Below are positions 11,011 to 24,419 of a stretch of 64,000 nucleotides of DNA, one piece after another. The DNA is taken from positions 12,023,001-12,087,000 of the forward strand of contig NC_090711.1 in assembly GCF_040954835.1 (NCBI RefSeq), given 5' to 3'. Both the position numbers and the translations under genes were made by a program. The notes beneath the pieces were generated by a model. That model made no database searches and was not told the DNA's origin. It saw only the letters and a program-made list of their open reading frames with translations. The stretch comes from Lepisosteus oculatus. Lineage: Eukaryota; Chordata; Actinopteri; Semionotiformes; Lepisosteidae. Each line of letters begins with the position of its first letter. The stretch's first letter is position 1.

Positions 11011-11874
11011 AGTGGTCAGTTCCAAAGCAGTCATTTTCATTACTGCCCTAAACAACTGGGCCACAATCATACATGTATTGTACATAAGTAACTGTGGATA
11101 AAGGTATCTATTAAGGAATGATCTAAGTCTTATACATTTCTCAATGGCAAGATATTTCTTAATGGAAGGCTGATCCTGAGACCCAGCCCGCTGTACATCA
11201 GGTAATCTTTTGTTCATACTCTGCTGACTCATTCTGTCATTCCTGATTTGGGATAAAACCTACAGGAGTGCCACACCTCTCCTTCCTATTTCATTTTGAC
11301 ATTCACTTACACTGAAGCACTGTTACACAGTAACACTGAACCTGGGCCCAGAACGCTTCCTCCTCTCTGTTCTAAAAATGAACACATAAATTCATTCAGT
11401 TGGCTTAACTTTGCATTCTCTTCACTCTGGAAACATTTTTTGGACATTTGGTGAGTGTATCAGAATCAGATTTTTATTGTTGTTGTATGAAGTCCACAGA
11501 TTCACAGCAGGAACTTTGGTATTTAACAGAACCTTACTGCTGATTAATTACTGTCTCATTCTTCCTAAAAATACATTTTGTGCCTGTGTGTATGGCAAAG
11601 CTATGTGCGCAGTACTCTGTTTGTCCAGAAATGGTCAATTACAGGGCCAGCGGCTCAGATTGCTTTGGAATGTATAAAATCCACTAGCCACGATCCATCC
11701 AAGTTCCGTCAGTGCTCCTGATTTATTTTTATGTTCAGTCTCTCGCCTACAACTGTACAGTCCAAACCCCTGAAAGCCAGTCACCCACAATCCTGTGTCA
11801 TCAGAAACACGAACTTCGAAAAATCTGTCTTTTTTTTTTTCTGGCAGCGCTATAGTGTCATGCACAGGCGTTCC

Positions 11875-12400
11875 CCCAGCCTATATATAACGTGTCACAT
11901 CAAGGTGTTCATATATGGGCACCAGCAAGGCCATCCTTTCTGGGAAGCAGCGTTCCCCTTTGGTGTCCACTAGGCGGGGTTGTTTTATATGTAAATTCCC
12001 AAACCCCCTCCTTCTAAAATCCATTGGCTTCTTCCGATTCTTAAAAGATCGTACGCAGGCAGCAGTGGGATAGCCGCCCAGCCACACCAGCTGGGAGCCT
12101 TTTACGCCGATTCCGTAGCGCCCTTCGGCCGATCCTACCTCCCCTTTCGCTCCCAGCCTTGCGAATGGTCTCGCTGTCTGCCTCCTTCAGCCAAGGTCTG
12201 TTTTTCACCATATGTGATTAGGCAGCGCACTGCGCTGCTGCGCAAAAGATTGATCTCCCGTAATAAACTATTTTCTTTTTTTTCCCATTTTCCCCCAGAT
12301 CCATGTGTTTATTAGGCAAGGCATTCGGGAGGTGGATATCTCCTTGCCTTTTGTAATCTCTTGGATTTTATAAAAGTTGAATTCAGCACTCAAAATCGGT
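11875..12400 (+). promoter_or_regulatory. src: Candidate src promoter region
   Basis: Base composition changes sharply here, with CpG-containing patches near 11970-12180 (GTAGCGCCCTTCGGCCGATC). Visible elements are TATATATAAC at 11882, a CArG-like CATATATGGG near 11909, an NRF1-like GCGCACTGCGC near 12226 and a TATA-type TATAAAAG at 12369-12376. It sits directly before a strong splice donor at 12653. The promoter role is inferred from this context; mammalian SRC also starts from non-coding exons far upstream. Confidence 0.4.
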
Positions 12401-12652
12401 GCTGTTTTTTTTTTTCCCCAGGCAATCCCCGCAATGACCTCGCTGCAGCCCTCCGATCTCTTGAATGGGATTTCAGATCACTCCTAGCATTTCGTTTCTG
12501 CTCTTAGCCCTGCGTGCCGTATCGGTTGTCTTTTTGTGTGTGTGTGTGTTTCTTTGGATGACGGAGTAACAGTAACACCTCGGACTTCATTCAAAAGGAA
12601 CACGTCGCATTTGAGACCAAGGCTACCAAAAGGATATAAAGAACCCGAATAG
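12400..12652 (+). other. src: Candidate src non-coding first exon
   Basis: The end is defined by AATAG followed by GTGAGTAAC at 12653, a near-consensus donor. The start is only estimated from the TATAAAAG about 30 bases upstream. There is no long open frame on the + strand and a GT-dinucleotide run sits near 12534. src requires at least one 5' non-coding exon because its ATG exon opens with an acceptor only 8 bases before the start codon. Linking this exon to src rather than to an unrelated RNA is an inference. Confidence 0.4.
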
Positions 12653-15600
12653 GTGAGTAACTTATTCTCTTCTGTCTTGCCTAAACCGATCCGGATACTT
12701 GGCATTTAGAACAGGATCAATGACAGTCTGTGGTAGCCCTGCATTACTGAAAAAGGCAGAAAGAGATACAGTGTATAGTTTTCTCTTCAGCGTGAGAAAT
12801 CATCTTGTAAACCAAATGTTAATCTGGGACTAGCCGACCACGTCTCAGTGGGTTTCTCATTGATTCTCATTTTCCCAAGTCGTTTTTAAAAATTCTTATT
12901 ATATTGCTGTCAATGTCTGAAGCAGATAACAATTCCCTACGGTTTATGATTCTCTTAACAGAGAGGCATCCGCTGAAGGACCGGTTAGTATGTGTCAGTT
13001 AAGCCTATAATGTATATTTCTGTAGTTTCTTAGGCTTTTCTAGCCTAAAGTAAACGACATCGATCAAGCCTGTAAATAAAATGATGACTACAACGCAAAT
13101 GGCTAAATTACCTTTGCTGTTTTCTGTTATTTGTCCAGTTTGCGTGCGACCTAAACGATAGTTTTTTGTTTGTTTTTAGGTGCTTGTTATTTTAAAATTA
13201 AAGTTGACTTAAGAGACGAACAGTTAAATTACTGCGTCCTTTTATGGTTTTTCACACCCATAACATTTCTTTTTAAAGCAAGATACATACGGGTATGACT
13301 CACCTTGTTGGAATCTGTCTTGTCCATTAAGTTAGCATAAACGTAATGCAAATGTCGGTAACTATGTTTAAGGGAAAGAATTGCAACAATCCCTTTGTTC
13401 TTAACACCTTAGATAACACAAAAGTGAGCTGGGTCAGAATGATCTCTTTAAAAGAAATGTAAGACGGCATGACTTGAATTTGTTTCCATGATGTTTGGCC
13501 AGCGTTTGCTCCAATGAAAAACATCAAATTCGTCATAAACACATCAGGACAGTTGTCAAAATGTGTAGTTCGAACGAGTAATTTTTCATTCTTTTTGCCC
13601 TTAGCATAGTTAAGGGTTGTGTTTTTAGAATTCATGACACACCAGCTGTAGTTTTCTTTTTTGCAAGACAATACACAGGTTTTGACATTTATCCTTGCTC
13701 ATCACGTGTGTTGAGAAATACTGCAGTCTGGATTTCTGTCGGGACACTGAGTGGAGTGAGACGTACTGTAGACACCCGAGATCATTGTTTGAAATTATTT
13801 CGAGAGAATGTGGCCGTAGCAGCAAACTGTCTCAGAAGTCATTTCAAAGTCTCCAGTCACAGCAGAAGTAGGAAACCTCTAGGACTACAGTACTGTGATC
13901 TATATTCCGTGATCGTTGAGTCCGCTATAGAATTCCTGTACCGTGATAAAACACATATTTTTTTCAGGAATTCCTAAAAGCATTGACTTTCTAGTGAGTA
14001 CTGAAGAATAGTATACATATACTGTATATTAATTTTAATGCTGTCTCTGACTTATTTCACACCCAATAAATACTCCTTGAAATGTTATACTTTTCTAGGG
14101 TTTTTATTATGCTTTCTGGCAGTTCCATCAAAACCAATTTCTAAAGCAGGAACTTAACAGGCAGTGTGCAACATTAATTTGCTTCCCTCTAAACTAGTTG
14201 CAAGCGCTTATTTGTGTGTGGGGATTGGATAATTAATGCCAACCCTGAGATTTGTTTTGAAGCAACTTCACAAAATTTCACAAGTGCGGTGTTACAACAT
14301 TTTAGTAGGAAACGTACACACGCAGGGCTGATACGGATCTAAGCAAAACCTGCAACAGTGTCAGGTGTGTTGTGTAGCAGGATATGTATCCAGTTGGAAA
14401 ATATTGTAAAGTAACCATCTAGTATAAAATTCCATTAAAAGTCTAATAATCCTTTACATTTTAGTATTTTTCCATTCATGCAAGATGACTGGACTGGAAG
14501 TAGATTTGAGCTCCTGATAAAGTAACAGCATCTGCTATGTGATGATGCCCACCAGAAGCTTTTTCTACCTACTGTATTTGTCACAAAAGACTAATTAGAG
14601 CATCACGTTATGTAAACACTGGAGCACATACTGTACAACCCTCTGCATTTGCCTTTTATCTTATTATAAAGTTTCTCAGTTTCCCTTGTTTGGGTTATTA
14701 ATATTGCATCTGGCCTGTTTTCATTCAGGTTTTTACCTTCATTACTGTGATACATGACTGGAGGCCATGGCATTCATTAAATCTTGAGTTGCATTGTGGT
14801 TGGTAATAAAGTACAGGTACACCCTATTAATCATACAGAATGATAAAGGCCTTTCATTGGTTAAACATTGTCACATGATCATGGCACTGAAGCTATAAAA
14901 GGGCCTGCATATTGAAGACGTTTTTAAACTGTATAAATCATTGCTTGCCACTATATTGTAGATAACTGCAGTTTCTTGCCATAGCTGCCAAATGACATGT
15001 ATGCCAAATAGTATTTGTGGAATTCATAACATAGCATGATGTATAACTCTGTGTCCGTCTGCCTAATACTTTCTGGTTTTGTTTTAACTTCAAGTTGAAA
15101 TATTTTTCTTCACCCAAAAGACAGGCTGATATATTATAAGCAGTGTCCATGTGTCCCAAGTAATGTGGTCCACTACCAGGACCTTAAACCTAATACTCAC
15201 GCCAAGAGTACTGTCAAGCGACTTGCAGGAAGTGTCGTAGTTGCATAGAATTTTTAGAGTACTGTAGGTTGGACTGTAGTGTACAAATACTTCTTCTTTT
15301 TCCATCATGCATCTTGTGCAAGCAAAAATTACCCCTAAATGTTTTTAAATGATTTTGTTAGAAGAGGTATGCATATTTTCTACCCAGCCGAAAAGGGACT
15401 TTTGTCTGCAATGAATATGCTGCAACAAAGTGTTTTCTGATCATTTAAGCCTTGTGTATGACGCCAATACTCCTCTTTTCATACCTTCTTTATACAGGAT
15501 AATTCATATTGTATATGTTGTTCCAAGTATTCCAAATGTTCGTCAGAACATTAGCCATTATTTTCCCTTCGATTGAGAATAGTACTCCCCAGAATGTGGC

Positions 15601-15934
15601 AGAAATTAGTGGAAATTCTGTATCGCCTCCAGCCACGTTTTTATTTATAACCTTAATTGCTATACAGGATAAGAAATGACGGCAATGACTTCACTCCAAA
15701 TGCCATTTTGTAGGTGTGAGAACCATTTAGCCCCCTGAGTTCGACATGTTAGCAAAAAGGAGCATGATAATACTGGAGAGTAATTCTGAAAAGTGGGCCG
15801 TGAATTTGGAAAGCTGGTGCAAAGCCAGAAATGATATCATTGTAAATCCCTCTATTCAGAATAAAGATACTGTTTGTTCCTAAGATTAATAACACCGGAA
15901 GTCTGTTTCCCATGAAACAGTTGACTTGAGTAGA

Positions 15935-16060
15935 AGGCTTGATCGTCCATCCATTCATTCGTTTTCTAACCAATTTATCCAGTTCAGGGTCATGGGGGAG
16001 CTGGAGCCTATCCCGGTAAGCATCAGTACTATTCAGGGCTCCCAAGGTGTCTGAAATTGT
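15935..16060 (-). repeat. tRNA-type SINE, 3' fragment, minus strand
   Basis: CCATCCATTCATTCGTTTTC, then TTATCCAGTTCAGGGTCATGG and GGAGCTGGAGCCTATCCCGG, is the reverse complement of the family 3' end (GGATAGGCTCCAGCTCC, GACCCTGAACTGGATAA, ATGGATGG). Confidence 0.75.
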
Positions 16061-17954
16061 CAAGCCTAGGAAGACATATCCCTGTTGAATTTATTGCCTT
16101 TGCAGAGCAAGGGGATCTTTCTCTAAAGTGCATGGAATTCCCCTTGCTTACTTCAGATTGTCAGAAATAGTGAAAGGGATTAAAGTTTGGAGTGTCTTCC
16201 CACTTAAAAATGAAAAAAAAAATACTTGGGGGTTTCCTTCTGACTGCAGCTTGTCACTTGATCATCACACTCTGTCTCAGTTTGTCTACCGGCACAGACG
16301 CTTGGCTGAGCTCAGGCGGGTGCCAGCCAGATGACCAAACACTCATTCACACATTTTGTCCTTTTTCAGTTCTGCTTGCTTGTACTTTTCCACACTTGAC
16401 AGAATGAAACTCTGATACAGAATGTGACTAACATACTGTACCACTCCCTGGTTTTCTAGACTAGGAGTTTACTAACCTCCTGCAACTTTGGTTTACTGAA
16501 TCTGTAATTCACCAGCAACAAGTAACAAGATCTGTAGATGCTTTAATCTTTATTTGCCTGTTTATACAGGCAGAAATCATTTTGAACTTTGGAAACGTGG
16601 GTGCGATATTAAGTTGTTCCATTTTCTTTGCTTTGCTTGTATGTTGTAAAGAGTAACAGAAGACTACTTTTGAATGGAACTAAGGAAGGTTTTTCTGCAG
16701 ATGGCATTTAAATAGGAGCATCAGTTTAACATGGCGTTTAACAGAAGTAACTTGCATTCCTTACACAGAAGGATACTGTGTAATGCACATAAATTGAAGT
16801 TTATGTGTGTGGTGTTTTATATTTTATGAATGTTGTCCTTCAAAGTTGTTTGCTGCTTGGTCATCTTCATAAATTCTGACACTACCTGTCGGTTTTAAAT
16901 GTAAGATTTGAAATGGCACTGTTAGGTACCTTTGTAAAGTTTCAGCACAACAAAAAAATCATTTGTGAGTTACATTTGGCAGGCTTGCTTCAAAAATGTC
17001 ATTCTGAGAAACTGGGACCTTAAGTTAAATCAAAATTTATCATGCCATCATAGCTACAATATATAAAGCCCTCACAATAACTGATTTCATCTAATATTGA
17101 ACAAGTGTCCAGTTTCTTTTTCAAAATTGTTGGCCCAGGTGTTCCAAGCTGAGGTAAGCAGTGGTAGTATTAGTTTATCACTATGGTAACAGCACTGGGT
17201 CAGATTCTGAGACAGGCCTTGGTCATGCCATGCAGGAGAAAGTGACTATAAATCTGATACAGTATTCACAGGGTTACTGTAGATATCAGGAGATAACGTG
17301 ATTCTGCTTGAACCACAAAATCAATTTCTAAGAGTAAATCAAAAGCAAAACAAGACTATCCCATGTGGTTTAACAAATCCGTTTAGACCAGTATAAGGGA
17401 GAAGAAAGCACTTTATAAAATGAATAAAAAAGCAGCAGCATTCAGTTAAGGAAAATGAGTACAATGAATTTCAAGTGCAGTTCAAAAGGCTGTTATCCAA
17501 GTGACAGATGTAAAGAACTTCCATTTCAAGATATTTCAGTGGAGACTCAAATAAATGATAAAATGTTCAAGAACTACAACAGCAAAATAGCCATAAAGGC
17601 TGAAGTAAAATGTACACGATAATGAGAAACCTCCAGTCAATGAAAAGGGAAAAGGTTGATGTGCCAAATGAGTATCTCAGACGACATTTAATTTAGACAA
17701 ATGCACAGTATTGCAGTACATGCAGGTAGCAAAAATATACACCATTAAAAGGAAATAGGAAATGAGCATTAAGAGCTTTATGAGCACGTATGGTTAAAGA
17801 CTGTTTTATGTTGTCACATTACTAGTGTCTTTTAGACAGTGTGAGGAAGAAATAAAAAGGCAAACAGTGATAGAATATATAGTTAGAAGTATTGTATTTT
17901 AAGCAGGGGATGAGATATTAACATTGTGTAATGCACTAGAAACAAAATGCACCT

Positions 17955-18396
17955 TATTCAGAATACTGAGTAGAATTTTGGTGACCACCTTCTAAAAAAT
18001 AATGCTGCCCTGAACTCAGTCCGGAGGCCAATTCCAGAACAGCAACCAGATTTGATTCCAGGGCTTAGAATGTCCTAAACTGACGGGTTAAAGGATCAGA
18101 CCCTTTTTAGTCTTGAACAGAGAAAATTGCAAGAGAATGTGATCTAAGCCTTCAGAATCCTCAAAGGGGCAACAAAATCAACGCAGTGGACTTCAACAGT
18201 GACACACAAACCAAAGAACACTAGTGGACATTATTGAAAGGGCATTTAACTGTTACTGCTACCCAGCCATGTTGTTAAATACAGTACTGTACCTTGGCTT
18301 CGGTCAAGAAATGGCTGGATGAGACCTTTGGATCAATCAGCTGCTAAAAATGGGACTAATGACGTCCTCTTGTTTGTAACCTTTCTTATGTTCTTA
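17955..18396 (+). repeat. Dispersed repeat ending in CTTATGTTCTTA
   Basis: The modules GAATACTGAGTAGAATTTTGG, GGCCAATTCCAGAACAGC, AATGTCCTAAACTGACGGG, CTTTTTAGTCTTGAACAGAG and the end CCTCTTGTTTGTAACCTTTC are those of a repeat widely scattered in fish and other vertebrates. It is related in inverse orientation to 10855-11010 and 39045-39350. No coding capacity remains and the family name is not assigned. Confidence 0.6.
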
Positions 18397-19554
18397 AAAC
18401 GTTCAGGTTTTGGACAGGAGGTTAAATCCAGGGCTCGCATCTTGGCTGTAAAAAAACCTTTTTCAAGTTGTGTTTTTTTTTTAAATCTGTTGTAGACGAG
18501 CTGGTGATAGTAGTCCATTGTATTTTGCTCTTGGCTGGTGCACAGTATCATTAGAGGACTCCAGTTTGGAAAACCTGGTCTTGCTGTGCTCCAGTTTTGC
18601 CTGGAGGCATTGTGCTTTACTGAGCCAAAACGGAAAAATCAGTTCTTTCAGGCAGACTTGGGGTCAACTGCGAGTGCGTTTTCATTCAAATGCAGCTAAA
18701 TACTGAGACCAGCTTTTCTTTTGAATCGGAAGTATTTGAATTTGTCTGTTAAATTCATAGGCTGTTCTAAACTCTTTTGAAAAACAGTACGTTGTTGGAA
18801 AGCTTCGATAATGTTCGAGTTAAATTCCCCTCTGTATCTAGCTCCTGTTCATGCTGAAGCCCGCGGATCACATCTGTACCAGCTGTCATGAGCTCAGCCC
18901 TAAACCAGCACGTGTTCGTGAACCTTTAAAGTACAGACAAAAGGTGCAGTTTCAGTTTTGTAAGAAGTGAGTCATTTCTATCAAAACAAACCGTGTAGAA
19001 ACATTATCCCATTTTTGTATTCCTATTGTGGTTTTGGAAAATGATGATAAAGGCATCAGCCAAATTAATGATGATACGCTATTTTTTACACTGGTGTTTG
19101 TGTTTGTCAGGGAGTGAATGTCTTACATTGAGGAATGTCCTGTTTGGTTTAAGTGATGTATTTAGTATTGTATTATTGTATTTACTGTAGTACTTATTTT
19201 CATTTTCAGAATTCCAACAGCAGGAAGCCATCGGCTTTTTCATTTAATGCATTTGATCCCAAGTCTGCTTCAGGTTACTGCTCTTGAAAACGACACTGCT
19301 TTTCATTGCTGAGGTATCTTCTAGTAGACTGAAGTAGACTGGGCCTCTACCAAGGTATCAGGATTACGAGGCAAAAGAGAATCTCAAGTCCACCATTCTG
19401 AATTGGAAGTAGACATGACATACACTGGCTGCTGTCCCTGAGAGGCAATAATGAATAAGGATTGGTCTTTATGTCATTGAGGCTTTGTGTACCACTCCTT
19501 TTAAAGATCATCACATTTTACTTTGACTTGAGCAACCCCTCCTGCACTGATTCT

Positions 19555-19895
19555 GTTACTTTGATCCCATTTTCTAACCACTTCATGCAGTTCATGGTGG
19601 CAGAGGAGTCGGAGTCTATCCCAGCAAGCAGCGGGCAAGAGGCAGGATACTCTCTGGATGGGACGCCAGTCTATCGCTGGACACCGCAGACACAGAAACA
19701 GACGCTCACAAAAATCACACCAGGGCAGTTCCAGAAGCCAATTAACCTACTAGTATACTATGTCTTTGGACTATGGGAGGAAACCCAAATGAATGTGGGG
19801 AGAACATAAAAACTCCACACAGATAGCAGCCCAGGAATTGAAACCAGGGCCTCAAGCGGGTTGACCACAATGCTAAAAATGTACTGCCCAACCCG
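19555..19895 (-). repeat. tRNA-type SINE, near full length, minus strand
   Basis: Read in reverse, this gives the whole family order. On the + strand it appears as TTTCTAACCACTTCATGCAG, GGAGTCTATCCCAGCAAGC, GGATGGGACGCCAGTCTATC, ACACCAGGGCAGTTCCAGAA, GCCAATTAACC, TGTCTTTGGACTATGGGAGG, AACTCCACACAGATAGCA and GAATTGAAACCAGGGCC. The 115-residue open frame at 19462-19809 is an accident of this element. Confidence 0.8.
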
Positions 19896-22619
19896 AACAA
19901 AACCAAAGAAGCAAAAATGTGGTGGTTTCAGACTTAACAGGGATGTTTTATCACCTGTGCATAATTAAGAGTATGCAAAAAGGTTCTTAGTGCCACCCAT
20001 TGATTCTGTTACACGTTACATGTAATTTCACACTCCAGTGAAGTGTTGTAAATGTTAAACCTCCTCTCTGTGGAGTGGCTTGCTTTGTGTTGGCAGGCTA
20101 CCTCGTTATGAAACAGGATGCAGCAGGTTATGCCCTGGAGGATCTGTTCCCTGGCAGCAGACCGTGCCTCTGTAGAAGAGGCCTGCCTGCCTCCCCCAGC
20201 GCTCGCCTGTTGTGAACTCACACCTGCACATGTATCCCAGCTCACATCCTTGTTCACAACATCTCCCTTTGATGGTTTATCTCATCCGTGTGGCCGAGGG
20301 GAGACACTGCTCTTTCTGATTCTTGAATATTTTTTTTATTTTGTGCTTTTTTTTCCCCTCCGGGGTGCAAAATATGTAAAGATATGCTCGTCCAACAAGG
20401 AATTGAGACATTGTTGAAACCTGATTTTGAAGTCCAAGTTCATCAGCTTTGTTCATCATTGGAGCAGTTTCCTTTGGCCACTAAGATAAAGCAAATAAAC
20501 ATTTTTTTTTCACCGGGTTGTGTTAGGGTCCTAAAGTTGAAGTCTTCTTTCCCGTAACAAAATCCAGTAAACATACGTACAGTAGGGTTTTATGATTTAG
20601 GTTTCCATTTATTTTTATTTTGTCCCTCTATCCGCTTTTCAGCAGAACCTGAATCACGACACTCCCCATTTTGAGCAGGGCTGGCTGGTTCTACATCAGT
20701 GTACCTGCTGGTGAGATGAATCGGCCGGCCACTACTCCATTAACTCCTGCTGTACTGGGGTGACGGTGGGTTTCTCGCAGGTAATTTGACTGTTAACCTG
20801 TTTGCTTTGTTGGAAAAGGCAACTTTTAATTGAACGTCATTCTGGTGGGAATTCTTACTGAAAGCCTTCGGCACTTGTTGTGAGAGAGATATTAATTGGA
20901 CTTTTCTTCAGCTGCTGTCACCCTGCACCACTGTACACCACCCGAACAGGGGGAGATGGTCGCTGCTTTATTTAAACTCATTTTGCTGTGCAAAGTAGCA
21001 TATTGAAGTGATGGAGTTTTCATCCTTATTCTCTGTTTGATTGATAAGCTTAGCTGTGATGCAATGCTGAGGTTTTACAGAGCTTTACTTACCATGTACT
21101 TCCAAGCTTTCAGTGCTATAAGAACAGATTGACTCTGTGGCACAAGGTCCTCTCACAGCCATAGGAATATGACAAACCTAAATCTAAACAAGAATAACAT
21201 TGCACAGTAGGTGAGGTCAATGTACTTACTATTTCAAAAGTGAGATGCCAGTGTGATCAGGAAAGAAGTGTAGTATCTGAATTGTTGGGAATGTTCACCT
21301 TATTATACTGTGTTTTCCTGCAAGAGGGATGAACAATGGAAGTACTGTTCAGGTGAATGTGCAGAAAGTGCTCTTTGGAAAGTACTTTACCTCTGTGGAG
21401 ATTGGTTGCATTCCAGTGAAAATCTACAGAGCTTTTGTCGCACATCAAAGGGCTTCCGTTACCTTATTTGTCTGACTAGGAAATTTGGACTTTTAAGCAT
21501 GTTACTGTACACTGTGTGATTCTGGTCCCACGAATTCACCAAATCAAAAGTCAGACCCACATTTAAATTCAAACGATTCTGTCTTTAGAAAACCAGCTAG
21601 GGAATTTTGAAATGATTTTTTGAGGGGACTTTTTATCATCAGTTTCCAATGGAATAATACACCAGAAATCTGACCGCACAATTCCAAGGGAAATTTTACA
21701 AAGGTACTGTCAAAAGCCTTGCTCTGTCACCCAGATCTGTGTTCTTGCAACTTCGCTGATTGCCTTGATTCTCAAACAGAGGGAGAGGGGGCTTTGAGTC
21801 AGTGTATCTGACATGTTTTGTCCATGATTTTGAACAGCCTGAGCTCTCTGTTTACTGCAGAGACATGATTCAAAGGTTCTGTGAGGAAGTTGTAGTCATT
21901 TTTAAAGCTCTAATAAAAAATAGGCAAACATGAGCTATTGTATGAGCTTGTAAATTAAGTTTTATCTTTTATGTAATAATGTAATAATATGTAATAATGC
22001 CTCTTCCTCTTAGGTGAAAATGTCATGAATCTAAGGTGTGTGAACCAAATCGTATAAGAGGGTCTGTTCTCGAAGCCTAGCAGTTGCCAGTGAGCCTGAC
22101 TTTTATACGTGTTTAAATGGTAAAACTACAAAGGAATGAATTGGTTATAAGCCACTGAATGATCAGCTAACCTACACAAAGGGAAATTTTATCTTTCATG
22201 TAAGAATAATAACATTTAGTAGCTTCTGCTAGTGGCATCCCATCATGTTTTCTTTAGGGTTGCATCCTAAAGGTTGAAATCCTGTTGAAGGTTCTCATAG
22301 TGAATCAAAGTACTTTGTGTTCTTACTATTATATCAAAGCTTTATAAACAAAAAAGATGCTGTTTATAATGCAATCCCAGTCCCTCCCTGTGCATGAAAA
22401 GCTCTTGGCTTGCAGTAAAGACAAATTGTTCCACACAGCAGAATCCTAGCAATTGTGATATATCCCTATGAATACCAAGTACTTGGCTTGGTTGTGTTCT
22501 TTGGCACGCAGGCATTCCAGTAGTACCAAACCTGTTGTCATAATAGTATGGTGTTAGTGTTTGTGCTGTCTTGGCAAGAGCAGCATTAGAGCAACAGTTT
22601 GTGCCTTAATAATACTCTC

Positions 22620-22900
22620 TTGTGTCTTAAGGACAGTAAGAAAGATTGCAGTTAGGAGGAGGCACTTCAGCCCGTGTGGTAGTTGGTTGCTTCTTGATCT
22701 GAGGATCTCGTATTGTCTTTATTTGAGAGAGGCCTGGTATCGACCCAATAACATGCTAGGGTAACTTGACCCCTACTCCCACAACCCTCTGGGTAAAGGT
22801 TATAAATGCAGCTCCATGTTTTCATTTGGCCACACTAGTTCGTGTTTCACTGTTGATGCTGAAGAGATCTACTGGGTTGCTATGTCCCAAAATGCTTTTG
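22620..22900. repeat. Possible worn dispersed repeat
   Basis: AAGATTGCAGTTAGGAGGAG followed by GCACTTCAGCCCGTGTGG resembles the GGAGGCCATTCAGCCC module of the element at 39045-39350. The similarity fades after about 100 bases, so the right limit is uncertain. Confidence 0.35.
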
Positions 22901-23424
22901 CAAATGTTTACATCTCTATAGTGGCTTTAAAACCTAGGACTTTCCCTGTTGCTTGAGGAGATTAGCCTTCTCCATTATTCTACCTGTCCTCTGGTACAGG
23001 GAACGACTGATTCCTTAACAAACACAGGGTTTAATGTTGTTTGGGACTCAGTGAACTTTTACAATAAGAACCAATGTTAAAAGTGGCTCCTAATAAGGTC
23101 ACTGGAAAGCAGCTCTTGAAGCTGTAATTCGTCTTAATTGGTCCTATGGCTCTGTACTGATGTCTTTGTCCTTCTCATGCTCCAGATCCGGTCCATGTGT
23201 CTGAGTAACACACTCAGCTGTAGTCATGAAAGGGTTTGTTGTTATGAAGCCTCTTAAGACTTTCTGAACAGCTATCTTCACGCTTTTCAGATTCACAATT
23301 TGTAAAGGGATGTTTATTGTAACCCTAGTGAAAAGGCACAAATGGTAGTTATAGTCGTACAGATTGAAGGTTAACCCTAGGTTAAGTTCTGCACCTGGGT
23401 GCTATTACGTGGAGTGGTATGTTC

Positions 23425-23640
23425 TGTATGTGTTTGTGTGGGTTTTCTCCAGGTGCTGTGGTTTCCTCCTACAGTCCAAGAACATACTTTTAGTGTAATT
23501 GGCTTCTGGGAAAACTGGCCCTGGTGTGAGTTTTGTATCCCGCCCAGGGTGTATCCTGCCTTGTGCCCGTTACTTGCCAGGATAGGTTCTGCTTCCCTGA
23601 GTTGGATGAAGCTGTTAGGAAATGGACGGGATGGATAGAT
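23425..23640 (+). repeat. tRNA-type SINE, 5'-truncated
   Basis: The copy starts in the GGGTTTTCTCCAGGTGCTG block and continues through TTTCCTCCTACAGTCCAAG, ATTGGCTTCTGGGAAAACTG, GCCCTGGTGTGAG, AGGGTGTATCCTGCC, TGCCAGGATAGGTTC and GAAATGGACGGGATGGATAG. The Pol III box portion is missing. Confidence 0.8.
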
Positions 23641-24419
23641 TATAGCCCTCCTTTTACCAAGATAAGTGACTTTAGTTAGCGAAGCCTAACATAAAATGGA
23701 CTTTCAGCAGTCTCTCTTTAAGTGTCTGTAAAATAGTGTGAGCCTTCTTGGGTGCTGTTTCCATTGGTCTAAATGAAACTCCAATTCCATGTCCACTGCA
23801 GATGATTGCAGTGTTATCTGAGAAAAGGAGAATCTCGGACTTCAGTCCGCATGTTGTGGTGAACCCTGCTCAGTGTAGTCATACAATACGTTGTGGTTTG
23901 ATGCACTTTTACATGCTACAGGCTCTTGCGCAAGAGCACATATCTAAAATATGTATAGTTCATGCTTGTTTCAGTATCTTATAAACCTTTGCATAAAAGG
24001 CCACATGACATTAGATGCATTAAAATAGAGACATAAAAAAATTTGCTTATCTGCATCATCAGTACTGTTTGTACATGGTATTGTAGCTCAGACAATCTGA
24101 AAGGTCACACAGGTCTCAAAGGTCTGTGGTGAAGATGAGGATGTTGTTTGTTCCAAAATGGGTAGAACAGGGCAATGGAACACAGTAGTAATTCACTGGT
24201 GCCTGGAGAAAACTGAACAGTAAAAAAAGATGGATTATGATATCCAAAGGGTTATTCAATAAGATGGTCATCCACCCATTTGATCAAATCACTATTTTTG
24301 TATCAGTTTTATGTGCTGTAGGCCTGTGTATATATGGTTTTATTTTATTGCCGTGAAACCTTAATCAAAAAAATAACTTTTGGCCAGATACAGCGAAAGT
24401 GTGACAGCTTCCCACTGAA

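Larger units (their letters stand above)
9321..11870. other. Spacer between manbal and src
   Basis: About 2.5 kb, mostly AT-rich unique sequence with no supported gene. It contains one tRNA-type SINE and one fragment of another dispersed repeat (listed separately). Both genes read rightward, so the src upstream region must lie in this spacer or just after it. Confidence 0.6.
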
